This document shows positions 38,368 to 47,648 of a stretch of DNA of 64,000 bases, piece by piece. The notes under the pieces are model-generated. The model was given only the letters and a program-made list of their open reading frames with translations, made no database searches and was not told where the DNA came from. The position numbers and the translations under genes were made by a program. The first letter of the stretch is position 1; each line of letters begins with the position of its first letter. This stretch comes from Snodgrassella alvi_G (GTDB taxonomy: Bacteria; Pseudomonadota; Gammaproteobacteria; Burkholderiales; Neisseriaceae), in assembly GCA_946478525.1 (NCBI GenBank), contig CAMLCH010000005.1:1-64000 (forward strand), written 5' to 3'.

Positions 38368-39654
38368 TTATTTCATTACTTCTTCTAGTTTTTTCGTATC
38401 CAGTCCTTTTTCCCAGCGGGCAATGACTATAGTGGCACAGGCATTACCAACAAGATTGGTTAATGCACGACATTCAGACATAAACCGATCTATACCTAAA
38501 ATTAAGGCCATACCAGCTATCGGAATAGAAGGGACAACAGATATGGTTGCTGCCAGTGTAATGAAACCTGCACCTGTTACTCCGGCAGCACCTTTAGAAC
38601 TAAGCATTGCTACCAGAAGAAGTAAAATTTGCTGTTGTAGGGTTAAATCTATATTGCAGGCCTGTGCAATAAATAATGCGGCCATGGTCATGTAAATATT
38701 GGTTCCATCCAGATTAAATGAATACCCTGTCGGAACAACAATACCAACAATAGATTTCTGGCAACCAGCCTTTTCCATTTTCTGCATTAAGGTAGGAAGT
38801 GCTGCCTCAGAAGAACTGGTACCAAGTACCAGTAATAATTCTTCTTTGATATATTTCACCAGTTTGATAATTGAAAAACCATTGTAGCGTGCCACTGCAC
38901 CTAATACTAACAATATAAATAAAACAGAGGAGACATAGAATGTTAAAATCAGATATAACAAATTACCAATAGAACCAATACCATATTTGCCAATAGTAAA
39001 GGCCATGGCACCGAATGCGCCCACTGGTGCTGCCTGCATTAAAATCGATACCAATTTAAAAACTGGTGCAGACAATGTCTCAAAAAAATCAATTAATGGA
39101 CGTGATTTTTCCGCGGTTAATGCCAGTGATATTCCCAATAAGATGGCTACAAATAATGTTTGTAAAATATTGCCATTATTCAGTGGACTTAATATGGTGT
39201 TGGGAATAATATTCATTAAAAAACCAGTCAGACTGGAATCATGCGATTTCTCCACATATTCGGCAACTTTACTACTGTCTAAGGTACTCGCGTCAATATT
39301 CAGACCACTTCCCGGCTGGGCAATATTTGCTACTAACATCCCTATGGCTAAGGCCAGTGTTGAGAATGTAATGAAGTAAGCCATTGATTTACCTACCACA
39401 CGACCCATGGTTTTCATGTTTGTCATTTCAGCAATACCCAAAACGACAGTCAGAAAAATGACCGGGGAAATAATCATTTTTACCAGCTTGATAAAAGCAT
39501 CACCCAGAGGTTTCATGCTTTCACCAGTTGTCGGAAAATAATGACCCAGCAGAATACCAATAATAATGGCAATAATGACTTGTATGTAAAGTACTTTGTA
39601 CCAACGTATTTTCTTGGTTGGAGAAGTCGCCTTATTAGTATCAACAGGTATCAT
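38368..39654 (-). CDS. dctA: C4-dicarboxylate:cation symporter
   Basis: A DAACS-family transporter taking up succinate, fumarate, malate. The 428 residues include the serine-rich reentrant loop LGTSSSEAALP, the GYSFNLDGTNIYMTMA motif, and the DctA-like C-terminus SECRALTNLVGNACATIVIARWE. Glutamate/aspartate carriers of the same family differ in the last segment, so DctA is the best call. It fits an organism living on host-derived organic acids. Its ATG has a GAGGTAAAT context; the upstream region is 320 bases without a gene. Confidence 0.93.
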   Translation of the reverse strand: MIPVDTNKATSPTKKIRWYKVLYIQVIIAIIIGILLGHYFPTTGESMKPLGDAFIKLVKMIISPVIFLTVVLGIAEMTNMKTMGRVVGKSMAYFITFSTLALAIGMLVANIAQPGSGLNIDASTLDSSKVAEYVEKSHDSSLTGFLMNIIPNTILSPLNNGNILQTLFVAILLGISLALTAEKSRPLIDFFETLSAPVFKLVSILMQAAPVGAFGAMAFTIGKYGIGSIGNLLYLILTFYVSSVLFILLVLGAVARYNGFSIIKLVKYIKEELLLVLGTSSSEAALPTLMQKMEKAGCQKSIVGIVVPTGYSFNLDGTNIYMTMAALFIAQACNIDLTLQQQILLLLVAMLSSKGAAGVTGAGFITLAATISVVPSIPIAGMALILGIDRFMSECRALTNLVGNACATIVIARWEKGLDTKKLEEVMK

Positions 39655-39972
39655 GATTTACCTCAAAGTAATTGATATTTAAATTAAAAATAAACTACCG
39701 GTATTTTTTTGTTTATATGCGTTTATAGATACGCTTTTTTTCACTTGAGTATGAATTGCAGAATGCATAGTGTCAACAATTATTTTACAAAAAAAAATTA
39801 TCTGTTTATAAATCAAATTATTTTGTAAAACTATATAGATAAACTATGAAATTTTTCAAAAACAATAAATCTGTAATATTTTTGATGGATTATGGGTTTG
39901 AATATAAAAAATTTAAATAAATCAGATGATTGGTGATAAATAGAAACATTGACAAACAGGCATAAATCATTG
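39655..39972. other. Intergenic upstream of dctA, no gene seen
   Basis: AT-rich, with poly-A/poly-T runs. It should contain the dctA promoter. No sigma-54 type GG-N10-GC site was noticed. Confidence 0.4.
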
Positions 39973-40008
39973 AAAAAGCCACCTTCAATTTACAGTAAGG
40001 TGGCTTTC
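39973..40008 (-). terminator. Terminator of the tRNA-Pro gene
   Basis: An 11-bp stem (AAAGCCACCTT with AAGGTGGCTTT), reading on the minus strand into a T-run, immediately downstream of the tRNA 3' end. Confidence 0.85.
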
Positions 40009-40013
40009 AAATC

Positions 40014-40090
40014 TGGTCGGAGTGAAAGGATTCGAACCTTCGACCCCCTCGTCCCGAACGAGGTGCGCTACCGGGCTGCGCTACACTCCG
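40014..40090 (-). tRNA. tRNA-Pro (anticodon CGG)
   Basis: A 77-base minus-strand cloverleaf. The 7-bp acceptor stem CGGAGTG/CACTCCG closes with encoded CCA. The anticodon stem CCTCG/CGAGG holds loop TTCGGGA, anticodon CGG. The GGTTCGAATCC T-arm is canonical. It has its own promoter and terminator. Confidence 0.97.
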
Positions 40091-40103
40091 AATGAAGATC
40101 AGC

Positions 40104-40132
40104 ATTATAGGCAGTCAAATTCACGCTGACAA
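40104..40132 (-). promoter_or_regulatory. Promoter of tRNA-Pro
   Basis: On the minus strand: TTGTCA (40132-40127), 17 bases, TATAAT (40109-40104). Start would fall a few bases before the tRNA 5' end. Confidence 0.75.
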
Positions 40133-40177
40133 GACTATTTGATCCAATGATGTTTAAAAATTTTGTCCGATTAGTCA

Positions 40178-40891
40178 TTAACCAGTGTAGATCACAAATA
40201 AAGAGGGTCGTTTTTTTAATGAAGGCAAAATTTTCATTTGCCGCCATGCAGCTACTGGCTGACTGATAATTTTTTGTGAGGGTAGAGTTAAATCAGTGGC
40301 GACACATAAACGAGTTTGTGGGTGTAAGGTCGAAATGGCATCGGCCAGTAGAGCATCATTGCGATAAGGTGTTTCAATAAATAGTTGCGTTTCATTCTCC
40401 TGACGCGAGCGTATTTCCAGTTCTTTTAAGCGATTGATGCGTGCGCTTTTTTCGGTGGGTAAATAGCCTTTGAAGGCAAAAGACTGCCCATTTGCACCCG
40501 ATGCCATTAAAGCCAGCATAATGCTGGAAGGACCGATAAGCGGTACAACCGCAAATCCAGCCTGATGTGCCTTAGCAACCAATTGAGCGCCCGGATCGGC
40601 AACCGCTGGACAGCCCGCTTCACTTAATAGCCCCATGCTTCTGCCTGCCTGTAAAGGTTGCAACAAAGCAGTTATGTCTTTTTCAGAAGTGTGTTCATTT
40701 AAGGTACACAAATTAAGTTCGCGAATCGGTGTCTTAATACCGAATGCCTTCAGATGAGCGCGCGCTGTTTTTTCAGCTTCAACAACAAAATCTGTTAATG
40801 TCTGAATTTGTGCCTGTTCATGGGGTAACAAACAGGGAGTATCAGCTGTGCCTAGCGGTGTTGGGATCAGATATAAAGTAGGGGTAGTCAT
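40178..40891 (-). CDS. SAM-dependent methyltransferase, RsmI-like (tetrapyrrole methylase fold)
   Basis: A 237-residue protein of the family that includes 16S rRNA 2'-O-methyltransferase RsmI: N-terminal LYLIPTPLG, then LLSEAGCPAVADPGAQLV and PLIGPSSIMLALMASG, all conserved in RsmI. It is shorter than E. coli RsmI (286) and the TPLGTADTP opening differs from the usual TPIGNLxD, so it may be the neisserial paralogue rather than RsmI itself. It overlaps the maf stop by four bases (ATGA), showing translational coupling. Confidence 0.88.
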   Translation of the reverse strand: MTTPTLYLIPTPLGTADTPCLLPHEQAQIQTLTDFVVEAEKTARAHLKAFGIKTPIRELNLCTLNEHTSEKDITALLQPLQAGRSMGLLSEAGCPAVADPGAQLVAKAHQAGFAVVPLIGPSSIMLALMASGANGQSFAFKGYLPTEKSARINRLKELEIRSRQENETQLFIETPYRNDALLADAISTLHPQTRLCVATDLTLPSQKIISQPVAAWRQMKILPSLKKRPSLFVIYTG

Positions 40892-41499
40892 AAAATATGG
40901 ATTCCTTCAGCCAGCAAAAAATCGATCAAATGAAAAACCGGCAAGCCTATTAAAGCATTCGGGTCAGAACTGTGAATGCGTTTAATTAGCAGAGCACCTA
41001 AACCTTCACTTTTTGCTGCGCCAGCACAGTAAATAGCATCTGGTTCCAGTGCTAGATAATGCTCAATTTGAGCCGGAGTTAAATCACGCATCATCACTCG
41101 GGTTTCATCAATGTGCTGATGTAATCGTTTTTCTGCCGGATTCATTAATACCAGTGCACTGTAAAAAATGACTTCTTTTCCGCTAATGCTGGCCAGCATT
41201 TGTTGTGCTTTTGCTACGTTTTGCGGTTTTCCAAGTTGACGATGTCCACACCATGCCACCTGATCACAGCCAATAATTAGTGCGTCCGGAAATTGGTCGA
41301 CTACAGAATTTGCTTTACCTGCTGCCAGCCGTAAAGCTGTTTGTGCAGCATTCTCATTGAATAATGGAGATTCGTCATAATCTGGACTCACCGCTTCAAA
41401 TGGTAATTGCAATTGTAGTAGTTGCTGTTGGCGAAAACGTGAGCTGGAAGCCAGAATTAACCTTTTCTTTATCTTCATTAATAGCAAACTCATTGACAT
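40888..41499 (-). CDS. Maf-family nucleotide pyrophosphatase (YceF-like)
   Basis: Hydrolyses non-canonical or methylated nucleoside triphosphates. LILASSSRFRQQQL at the start, DQVAW in the middle, and CAGAAKSEGLGALLI with DPNALIGLP near the end match the YceF (m7GTP) branch better than the dTTP/UTP branch. The start is uncertain: ATGs at 41499, 41493 and 41478 are in frame and none has a good ribosome site; 41478 is closest to the conserved domain. Divergent from yceD by 31 bases, an arrangement common in proteobacteria (maf beside yceD-rpmF). Confidence 0.92.
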   Translation of the reverse strand: MSMSLLLMKIKKRLILASSSRFRQQQLLQLQLPFEAVSPDYDESPLFNENAAQTALRLAAGKANSVVDQFPDALIIGCDQVAWCGHRQLGKPQNVAKAQQMLASISGKEVIFYSALVLMNPAEKRLHQHIDETRVMMRDLTPAQIEHYLALEPDAIYCAGAAKSEGLGALLIKRIHSSDPNALIGLPVFHLIDFLLAEGIHIL

Positions 41500-41530
41500 T
41501 AGAAAGCTTAAATTATATCATCGACCGTTT

Positions 41531-42034
41531 ATGTTAGACCCTATTTTGATAGATACGCTCACGTTTACGCGCGAACAGCAGCAATGCGGTGGTGAAGTAC
41601 ATTTGCAGGAACTGGATAAGCGGGTTTGGTCACATGAACTTCTGGCGCAACGTGACGGCATAATACAGTTTCAGGCTCGCGGTGGTATTGATCGCTGGCA
41701 ACGTCCTTTTATCAATATGCATGTAAAAGGCGAATTGCATTTGGTATGCCAGCGCTGTTTACAGGCAGTTTCATGGGTTTTAGATGATCAGTCTCATATT
41801 GTTCTGTTCAGGGATGAACAATCATTAGATGAAGCTATGGTCGCAGATGAAACACTTGAAGGTGCTTTGTGGCAGCAAGAGTTTAATCTGATTTCATTAA
41901 TTGAAGACCAGATTCTCATGGCTATTCCGGTTGCACCGCGACACGACGATTGTGATCACGTATTGGCATCATCAAACAATCAGGCCTCAGATAATCCTTT
42001 TGCTAAACTGGCAGGGTTGAAGAGCGGCCACTAA
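41531..42034 (+). CDS. yceD: YceD family protein (DUF177), 23S rRNA accumulation
   Basis: A 167-residue protein of the family that promotes 23S rRNA accumulation. The diagnostic Cys pair LVCQRCLQ is near residue 76, followed by the acidic region typical of YceD. It precedes rpmF by 30 bases, as almost universally in bacteria. The ATG used is the first after the maf divergence point. Confidence 0.92.
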   Translation: MLDPILIDTLTFTREQQQCGGEVHLQELDKRVWSHELLAQRDGIIQFQARGGIDRWQRPFINMHVKGELHLVCQRCLQAVSWVLDDQSHIVLFRDEQSLDEAMVADETLEGALWQQEFNLISLIEDQILMAIPVAPRHDDCDHVLASSNNQASDNPFAKLAGLKSGH

Positions 42035-42064
42035 CGAATTAACTTACTTATCAGGAGCTTTAAC

Positions 42065-42244
42065 ATGGCAGTTCAACAAAACAAGAAATCATCATCTAAA
42101 CGCGGTATGCATCGCTCACATGACGGTTTGACCGCAGTGCAGGTTTCTACCGATGTTAATACTGGCGAAGTACACTTGCGTCACCACATTTCTCCAAATG
42201 GTATGTACCGTGGTCGTAAAGTAGTTAAAGCCAAAGGTGAATAA
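42065..42244 (+). CDS. rpmF: 50S ribosomal protein L32
   Basis: A small 59-residue protein: AVQQNKKSSSKRGMHRSHD is the conserved N-terminal extension and rRNA-binding stretch, and LRHHISPNGMYRGRKVV the C-terminus. The usual zinc cysteines of some L32 forms are absent (Cys-free form, as in many proteobacteria). A CAGGAG ribosome site lies 8 bases upstream of the ATG. It is placed between yceD and the lipid genes as expected. Confidence 0.98.
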   Translation: MAVQQNKKSSSKRGMHRSHDGLTAVQVSTDVNTGEVHLRHHISPNGMYRGRKVVKAKGE

Positions 42245-42273
42245 TTACATTAGTGATTATTTGACATGTGTGT

Positions 42274-42309
42274 AAGCCAGGCATTGCTGTTGCAATCACT
42301 GGCTTTTTT
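42274..42309 (+). terminator. Terminator of yceD-rpmF
   Basis: A stem AAGCCAG / CTGGCTT with an internal GCATTGC/GCAATC extension and a run of six T. It separates rpmF from the phosphoribosyltransferase-plsX run. Confidence 0.85.
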
Positions 42310-42406
42310 GTATTAATTATTTACAGGTATTGTTTGCATAGATATCTATGCAATACTCACAATTTATTGCCAGTTATGGCCTAATTTATACTGATCCGAG
42401 CTTTAC

Positions 42407-42934
42407 ATGAAAAAAATCTGGTATAACTACGAAGACATACATCGTGCTATTAAACAACTGGCAGAAAAAATTCAGGCATCAGAGCATTCATTTGATGCTA
42501 TGATTGCCATCGGTGGCGGCGGATTTATTCCGGCACGGATATTACGTAGCTATCTGAATATACCTGTGTATACCGTCACTTTATCTTATTATGATGTCAA
42601 TGATCAGCCGACTGATCTTCCTCAGAAAATTCAGTGGACTGAAGGATTTGATCAACAACTTAAAGACAAAAAATTACTGATTATTGATGAAGTGGATGAT
42701 AGCCGTGCTACACTGGAGTACTGTATCCGGGAATTACAGCAGGAAGGCTTCAATCAGCTTGGTGTAGCTGTATTGCATGAAAAGCGCAAACCCAAAAAAG
42801 GAGTTTTGCCAGCTGATATGCCATTTTACAGTGCGATACAAGTGGATGACTGGTGGATCAATTATCCATGGGATGCACTTGATATTGATGAACATTATTG
42901 TAATGTTGCAAATCAATCTTTACCTGAGAACTGA
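42407..42934 (+). CDS. Phosphoribosyltransferase, xanthine/hypoxanthine type
   Basis: A type I PRTase of 175 residues. The PRPP-binding loop is LLIIDEVDDSRATL (residues about 88-101), and AIGGGGFIPARIL forms the pyrophosphate loop. The WWINYPWD C-terminal segment resembles the XPRT/HPRT purine-salvage group. Which base it uses cannot be told. It ends 3 bases before plsX, so it is probably cotranscribed with it, an unusual partner for lipid genes. Confidence 0.88.
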   Translation: MKKIWYNYEDIHRAIKQLAEKIQASEHSFDAMIAIGGGGFIPARILRSYLNIPVYTVTLSYYDVNDQPTDLPQKIQWTEGFDQQLKDKKLLIIDEVDDSRATLEYCIRELQQEGFNQLGVAVLHEKRKPKKGVLPADMPFYSAIQVDDWWINYPWDALDIDEHYCNVANQSLPEN

Positions 42935-42937
42935 TCT

Positions 42938-43963
42938 ATGACCTTAAAAACTATCGCCGTTGATGTAATGAGCGGCGACTACGGACTGGATGTCACCATT
43001 CAGGGTGCGTTGAATTTCTTACAGCTACAAAGTGATGCAGCGCTGATTCTGGTAGGGGATGAAGTACTTATCAAAGCTGCACTGGCTAAAAGCAATGCTT
43101 CTTTAGGTAGGGTGACCATTCAGCCGGCTAGTGAAGTAGTCGATATGGATGAAGAACCGTCATCAGCTTTGAAAAATAAGCGGGATTCTTCTATGCGTGT
43201 TGCCATCAACCAGATCAAGGAAGGTAAAGCACAGGCGGCTGTCTCCGCAGGTAATACCGGCGCGTTAATGGCAACGGCACGATTTGTATTAAAAACCATT
43301 CCTGGTATTAATCGACCGGCAATTGCTAAATTTCTGCCTGCTCATAATAATCACCTGACACTGGTATTGGATCTCGGTGCAAATGTTGATTGTAGTGGTG
43401 AACAGCTATTGCAGTTTGCGGTTGCTGGTAGTCAGTTAGTTTCCTCCTTGATGCCAGAGAATATTCAGCCACGAGTAGGTTTATTAAATGTTGGTACTGA
43501 AGATATCAAAGGTAATGCAGCTGCAAAAGAGGCACATCAGCTATTGCGTGACAGTAAGCTCAATTTTGTGGGTAATGTCGAAGGTAATGCTATTTTTACC
43601 GCTGAAGTGGATGTACTGGTTGTCGACGGTTTTACCGGCAATGCCATGCTTAAAAGTATTGAAGGTGCAGTGAAATTTTTTGGTGCAGTCATTAAAGAAG
43701 AGTTTACCCGCAGTTGGTTTAATAAATTAACCGCATTGATTGCTTTGCCGGTATTCAAAAGTTTTAAACGACGTCTGGATCCACGTCGATTTAACGGAGC
43801 TATTTTTCTGGGTTTGCGAGGCGTGGTAGTGAAAAGTCACGGTGGTACAGATGCTACGGGTTTCTGTTTTGCTTTGCAGGAAGCTTATAAAGCGATTAAA
43901 GCAGACTCAATTACCAAAATTCAAGCGGGTGTCGCTGAGCAATTGTCTTCGCCCGAACAATGA
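42938..43963 (+). CDS. plsX: Phosphate acyltransferase PlsX
   Basis: Makes acyl-phosphate from acyl-ACP, the first step of phospholipid synthesis via PlsY. IAVDVMSGDYG is the conserved opening (usually DxMGGD; here MSGD), followed by SAGNTGALMA and GLLNVGTEDIKGN and a C-terminal GLRGVVVKSHGGTDA. 341 residues, normal. Spaced 3 bases from the preceding PRTase gene and 76 from fabH. Confidence 0.96.
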   Translation: MTLKTIAVDVMSGDYGLDVTIQGALNFLQLQSDAALILVGDEVLIKAALAKSNASLGRVTIQPASEVVDMDEEPSSALKNKRDSSMRVAINQIKEGKAQAAVSAGNTGALMATARFVLKTIPGINRPAIAKFLPAHNNHLTLVLDLGANVDCSGEQLLQFAVAGSQLVSSLMPENIQPRVGLLNVGTEDIKGNAAAKEAHQLLRDSKLNFVGNVEGNAIFTAEVDVLVVDGFTGNAMLKSIEGAVKFFGAVIKEEFTRSWFNKLTALIALPVFKSFKRRLDPRRFNGAIFLGLRGVVVKSHGGTDATGFCFALQEAYKAIKADSITKIQAGVAEQLSSPEQ

Positions 43964-44039
43964 TCATCAATTTACAGAGGCAGACAAATTAAACGACTTT
44001 GTCTACAATAGCCCTTTGTTTTTATCTGAAGAATAAACC

Positions 44040-45002
44040 ATGCTAAATGCCCATATTCTTGGTACTGGCAGTTATTTGCCAATGCGCCGTATGAGCAACG
44101 ATGATTTAAGTAAAATTGTTGACACATCGGATGAGTGGATTACATCTCGAACAGGTATTAAGGCGCGTCATATTGCTGCTGAAAATGAGCAAACTAGTGA
44201 TTTGGCAGTAAAAGCGGCACAGGCGGCCTTAGCGGATGCCGGTATCGTAGCAACAGATATTGACCTGATTATTGTTGCCACTTCTACCCCAGATATGACC
44301 TTTCCGGCAACAGCCTGTATCGTTCAAAACAAGCTCGGTATCGCTGGTTGTCCGGCATTTGATGTGCAGGCAGTATGTGCAGGTTTTATGTATGCTCTAG
44401 CCACGGCTAATGCTTATATCAAAAGCGGCATGGCTACTAAAGCTCTAATCATAGGTGCCGAAACATTCAGCCGTTTGCTGGACTGGAATGATCGTCGTAC
44501 CTGTGTATTATTTGGAGACGGCGCTGGTGCAGTGATACTGGGTGCTTCAAATCAAGAAGGTGGCATTTTGCATGCTGAATTGCGGGCTGATGGTGCTTAT
44601 AGTCATATACTACAAACGCCCGGGAAAATAGCTGCAGGGCAGATTGAGGGTTCGCCATATTTGTATATGGATGGACAAGCAGTTTACAAATTTGCTGTTA
44701 AAGCTCTGGCTAATATTGCTCTGGAAGTAATAGAAAAATCAGGATTAAGCTCTACTGATATAGACTGGATCATTCCACATCAGGCCAATTTGCGTATCAT
44801 AGAATCTACTGCCCGTCATCTTAAAGTGCCTATGGATAAAGTAATAGTGACTTTAGCTGAACAGGGGAATACCTCAGCTGCATCCATTCCTTTGGCATTG
44901 GATCAGGGGATTAAATCTGGTCGTATTCAGCGTGGCCAAACATTATTACTAGAAGGTATCGGTGGTGGCTTTGCATGGGGTGCTGTAACTGTTAAATATT
45001 AA
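44040..45002 (+). CDS. fabH: 3-oxoacyl-ACP synthase III
   Basis: Initiates fatty-acid synthesis by condensing acetyl-CoA with malonyl-ACP. Cys113 in the AVCAGF motif is the acyl-accepting residue. The His and Asn of the triad lie in IPHQANLRI (about 246) and LAEQGNTSAAS. 320 residues, standard. It sits between plsX and fabD, though an 864-base gap separates fabD. Confidence 0.97.
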   Translation: MLNAHILGTGSYLPMRRMSNDDLSKIVDTSDEWITSRTGIKARHIAAENEQTSDLAVKAAQAALADAGIVATDIDLIIVATSTPDMTFPATACIVQNKLGIAGCPAFDVQAVCAGFMYALATANAYIKSGMATKALIIGAETFSRLLDWNDRRTCVLFGDGAGAVILGASNQEGGILHAELRADGAYSHILQTPGKIAAGQIEGSPYLYMDGQAVYKFAVKALANIALEVIEKSGLSSTDIDWIIPHQANLRIIESTARHLKVPMDKVIVTLAEQGNTSAASIPLALDQGIKSGRIQRGQTLLLEGIGGGFAWGAVTVKY

Positions 45003-45866
45003 TTTATGTAAATAAATTTGATAAAAAATTGTTACAACGATATTTATTAAAATCTGCTACATAGGCTCAAATAACAATATTATATTTATTTTCAGTAATT
45101 AGGTTTAATTGCTAATTACTAAATCGAGCTACGTTTATCTGCAATAATTAGCTAGTCTGGGTATTGCCTAAATACAAATGATGTGATTGTGTGGTTTCAG
45201 GTATGAACCATAGCTAATTATTTATATAATAATGATTTAATAAAAGAGTGATTGGTGCTTAATTGATTGTCACAGTTGTTTAAATATTCATTATTAAAAA
45301 TTAATCTAATATCAAGTCAATAAGGTAAATCAAAGACGCATAGTTTCATGTTATACATTAGTTGTAGCGTAATTAAAAATATGATCGAATTATCATCAAA
45401 TAATTTTTGTCATTTTTAAGTCATGGTAGCTAATATTAATTATTTTCATTAACTATGAAGATAAATACTGAATTAATCAGGTATCTGAAAAGTAAATCCG
45501 CCTGTGATCATCTGAAGCGATAAATAATTAATTAAAACAACATTGCCGTAGCAGGAAAATGTCTCGATTCTCCGGCAAATCAAAATAATCATTTATCATA
45601 AAACGATTTAAAATTAATATCGAATATTATTAAGTTAGAAAAATAATTATTTTGCTAACTAAAAAGATCATTTTTGATAAATCGTTGAGCTAAACCTAAA
45701 TTAGTGATAATAAATCCAAATAGTAATGGGTATTAAATAATTCAGATTACAGATTTTATGTTTTTTATTTGGTATTTTGCATAAGTAAAAAAACAGTCAT
45801 CAGTTATAATATAATCAACTAATATTCAATAATCATTTGACATATTTTTCTAATCCAAGGAAAATC
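45003..45866. other. Intergenic between fabH and fabD, no gene seen
   Basis: An unusually long gap inside a cluster that is normally compact. AT-rich, with a weak hairpin (TTGCCG/CGGCAA arms near 45545-45577). No relic recognised. fabD probably has its own promoter here. Confidence 0.45.
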
Positions 45867-46811
45867 ATGAGTATAGCTTTCTTTTTCCCCGGGCAGGGGT
45901 CACAAAGTCTCAATATGATGTCTGGCTTTAACGATATGGATATCGTTAAAAAAACATTTGAGCAGGCATCCAGTGCATTAGATCAGGATTTATGGGCATT
46001 AATGAATGGTGATGATGCTGCATCATTGAATGAAACCGTTAATACCCAACCACTTATGTTAACAGCAGGAGTAGCCGTTTGGCGGGTATATCAGCAATTA
46101 AATGGACAAGCGCCGTCAGTAGTTGCTGGTCATAGTTTGGGTGAATATACTGCTTTGGTAGCTGCAGAGAGTCTGGACTTTACAGATGCAGTCAAACTGG
46201 TTCGATTGCGTGCTCAATTAATGCAAAATGCTGTGCCTCAGGGACAAGGAGCTATGGCTGCTATATTAGGTTTAGACGACCAAATAGTGCGACAAGTTTG
46301 TGCAGAGGCAGAACAGGAAGTGACCGGAGCAGTAGCTGAGGCAGTTAACTACAATTCACCCGGACAAATAGTAATTGCTGGCAGTACAGAAGCCATTAGC
46401 CGGGCTTGCGAATTGGCCAAAACAGCCGGCGCTAAACGAGCTTTACTTTTACCAGTATCAGTGCCGTCGCATTGTCGCTTAATGAAGCCAGCAGCTGAAC
46501 AGCTTAGTCAAGCCTTAGTCAATGTGAAGGTGAATGCACCTCAAATTACCGTATTGCATAACGTAGATGTGTCTGCGCATCATGATGCAAATAGTATTAA
46601 AAATGCATTAGTACAGCAGCTTTATTCTCCGGTGCGTTGGACCGAAACCATTGAAACATTGGTTAAAGAAGGCATAACAGACTATGCTGAGTGTGGGCCG
46701 GGCAAGGTACTGGCTGGTCTGGCAAAAAGAATTGATAAAAACACGATTTGTGCTGCACTAACCAGTTTGGAAAGTGTGGAAAATTTCATTACTAGCCATC
46801 CAGTTAATTAG
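45867..46811 (+). CDS. fabD: Malonyl-CoA:ACP transacylase
   Basis: Transfers malonyl from CoA to acyl carrier protein. GQGSQ at the N-terminus, nucleophile Ser90 in GHSLGEYTAL, and the conserved His in VPSHCRLM are all present. I choose ATG 45867, with CCAAGGAAA upstream; the ATG at 45837 adds ten atypical residues. 314 residues, typical. fabG follows after 10 bases. Confidence 0.97.
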   Translation: MSIAFFFPGQGSQSLNMMSGFNDMDIVKKTFEQASSALDQDLWALMNGDDAASLNETVNTQPLMLTAGVAVWRVYQQLNGQAPSVVAGHSLGEYTALVAAESLDFTDAVKLVRLRAQLMQNAVPQGQGAMAAILGLDDQIVRQVCAEAEQEVTGAVAEAVNYNSPGQIVIAGSTEAISRACELAKTAGAKRALLLPVSVPSHCRLMKPAAEQLSQALVNVKVNAPQITVLHNVDVSAHHDANSIKNALVQQLYSPVRWTETIETLVKEGITDYAECGPGKVLAGLAKRIDKNTICAALTSLESVENFITSHPVN

Positions 46812-46821
46812 AGGAACAATA

Positions 46822-47565
46822 ATGAATCAGAATTTAAGCGGTAAAATAGCGCTGGTAACAGGTGCAACACGTGGTATTGGGGCTGCTATTGCCAGAGTGT
46901 TGGCTGAAAAAGGTGCTAAAGTTATTGGTACTGCCACATCTGCCAATGGCGTGAATGCTATCAATGAGGCTTTAGCTGAATTCGGTGGGGAAGGGCGCGA
47001 ACTACGGATTGCTGAAGAAAGCAGTATCGAGAATCTGGTTAGCGAAATTGAAAGTGAAATTGGCAATATTGCTATTCTGATAAACAATGCCGGTATTACC
47101 CGTGATAATTTACTGATGCGCATGAAAGAGTCAGAATGGGATGAGATTATGGAGATTAATCTAAAATCTGCTTTTCGTGCCTGTAAAGCGGTGACGCGCA
47201 GCATGATGAAAGCGCGTTCTGGTCGTATCATCAATATTACATCAGTAGTTGGGTGTATCGGTAATGCAGGCCAAACTAACTATGCTGCGGCTAAAGCAGG
47301 TTTGATCGGTTTTACAAAATCTCTTGCACGCGAAGTCGGTAGCCGAGGTATAACTGTCAATTGTGTTGCGCCCGGCTTTATTGAGACTGATATGACCCTT
47401 GCCTTACCACAAGAACAGCGTGATTATTTTTCGGCACAAACGTCTTTGAATCATTTTGGTACTCCGGAAGATATTGCCGCGGCTGTGTTGTTTTTGGCCA
47501 GTAACGAAGCTAAATATATCACCGGACAAACTTTGCATGTGAATGGTGGTATGTTTATGCCTTAA
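46822..47565 (+). CDS. fabG: 3-oxoacyl-ACP reductase
   Basis: NADPH-dependent reduction of beta-ketoacyl-ACP in fatty-acid elongation. The short-chain dehydrogenase motifs are TGATRGIG (residues about 11-18), NNAG, Ser in NITSVVG, and Tyr154/Lys158 of YAAAK. I choose ATG 46822 with AGAGGAA upstream, giving 247 residues; a longer start inside fabD is in frame but unlikely. No acpP follows, unlike in many bacteria. Confidence 0.97.
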   Translation: MNQNLSGKIALVTGATRGIGAAIARVLAEKGAKVIGTATSANGVNAINEALAEFGGEGRELRIAEESSIENLVSEIESEIGNIAILINNAGITRDNLLMRMKESEWDEIMEINLKSAFRACKAVTRSMMKARSGRIINITSVVGCIGNAGQTNYAAAKAGLIGFTKSLAREVGSRGITVNCVAPGFIETDMTLALPQEQRDYFSAQTSLNHFGTPEDIAAAVLFLASNEAKYITGQTLHVNGGMFMP

Positions 47566-47589
47566 AGCCTCCATACTAGCATACTAGAT

Positions 47590-47638
47590 ATCCAAAGCCA
47601 TTTTAAATTAACAAAAATAAAATGGTTTTGGATTTTTA
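47590..47638 (+). terminator. Terminator of fabD-fabG
   Basis: A long stem of about 16 bp with one or two G-T pairs (ATCCAAAGCCATTTTA with TAAAATGGTTTTGGAT) and a T-rich end, between convergent fabG and cysB. Confidence 0.85.
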
Positions 47639-47648
47639 TACACTGTAA

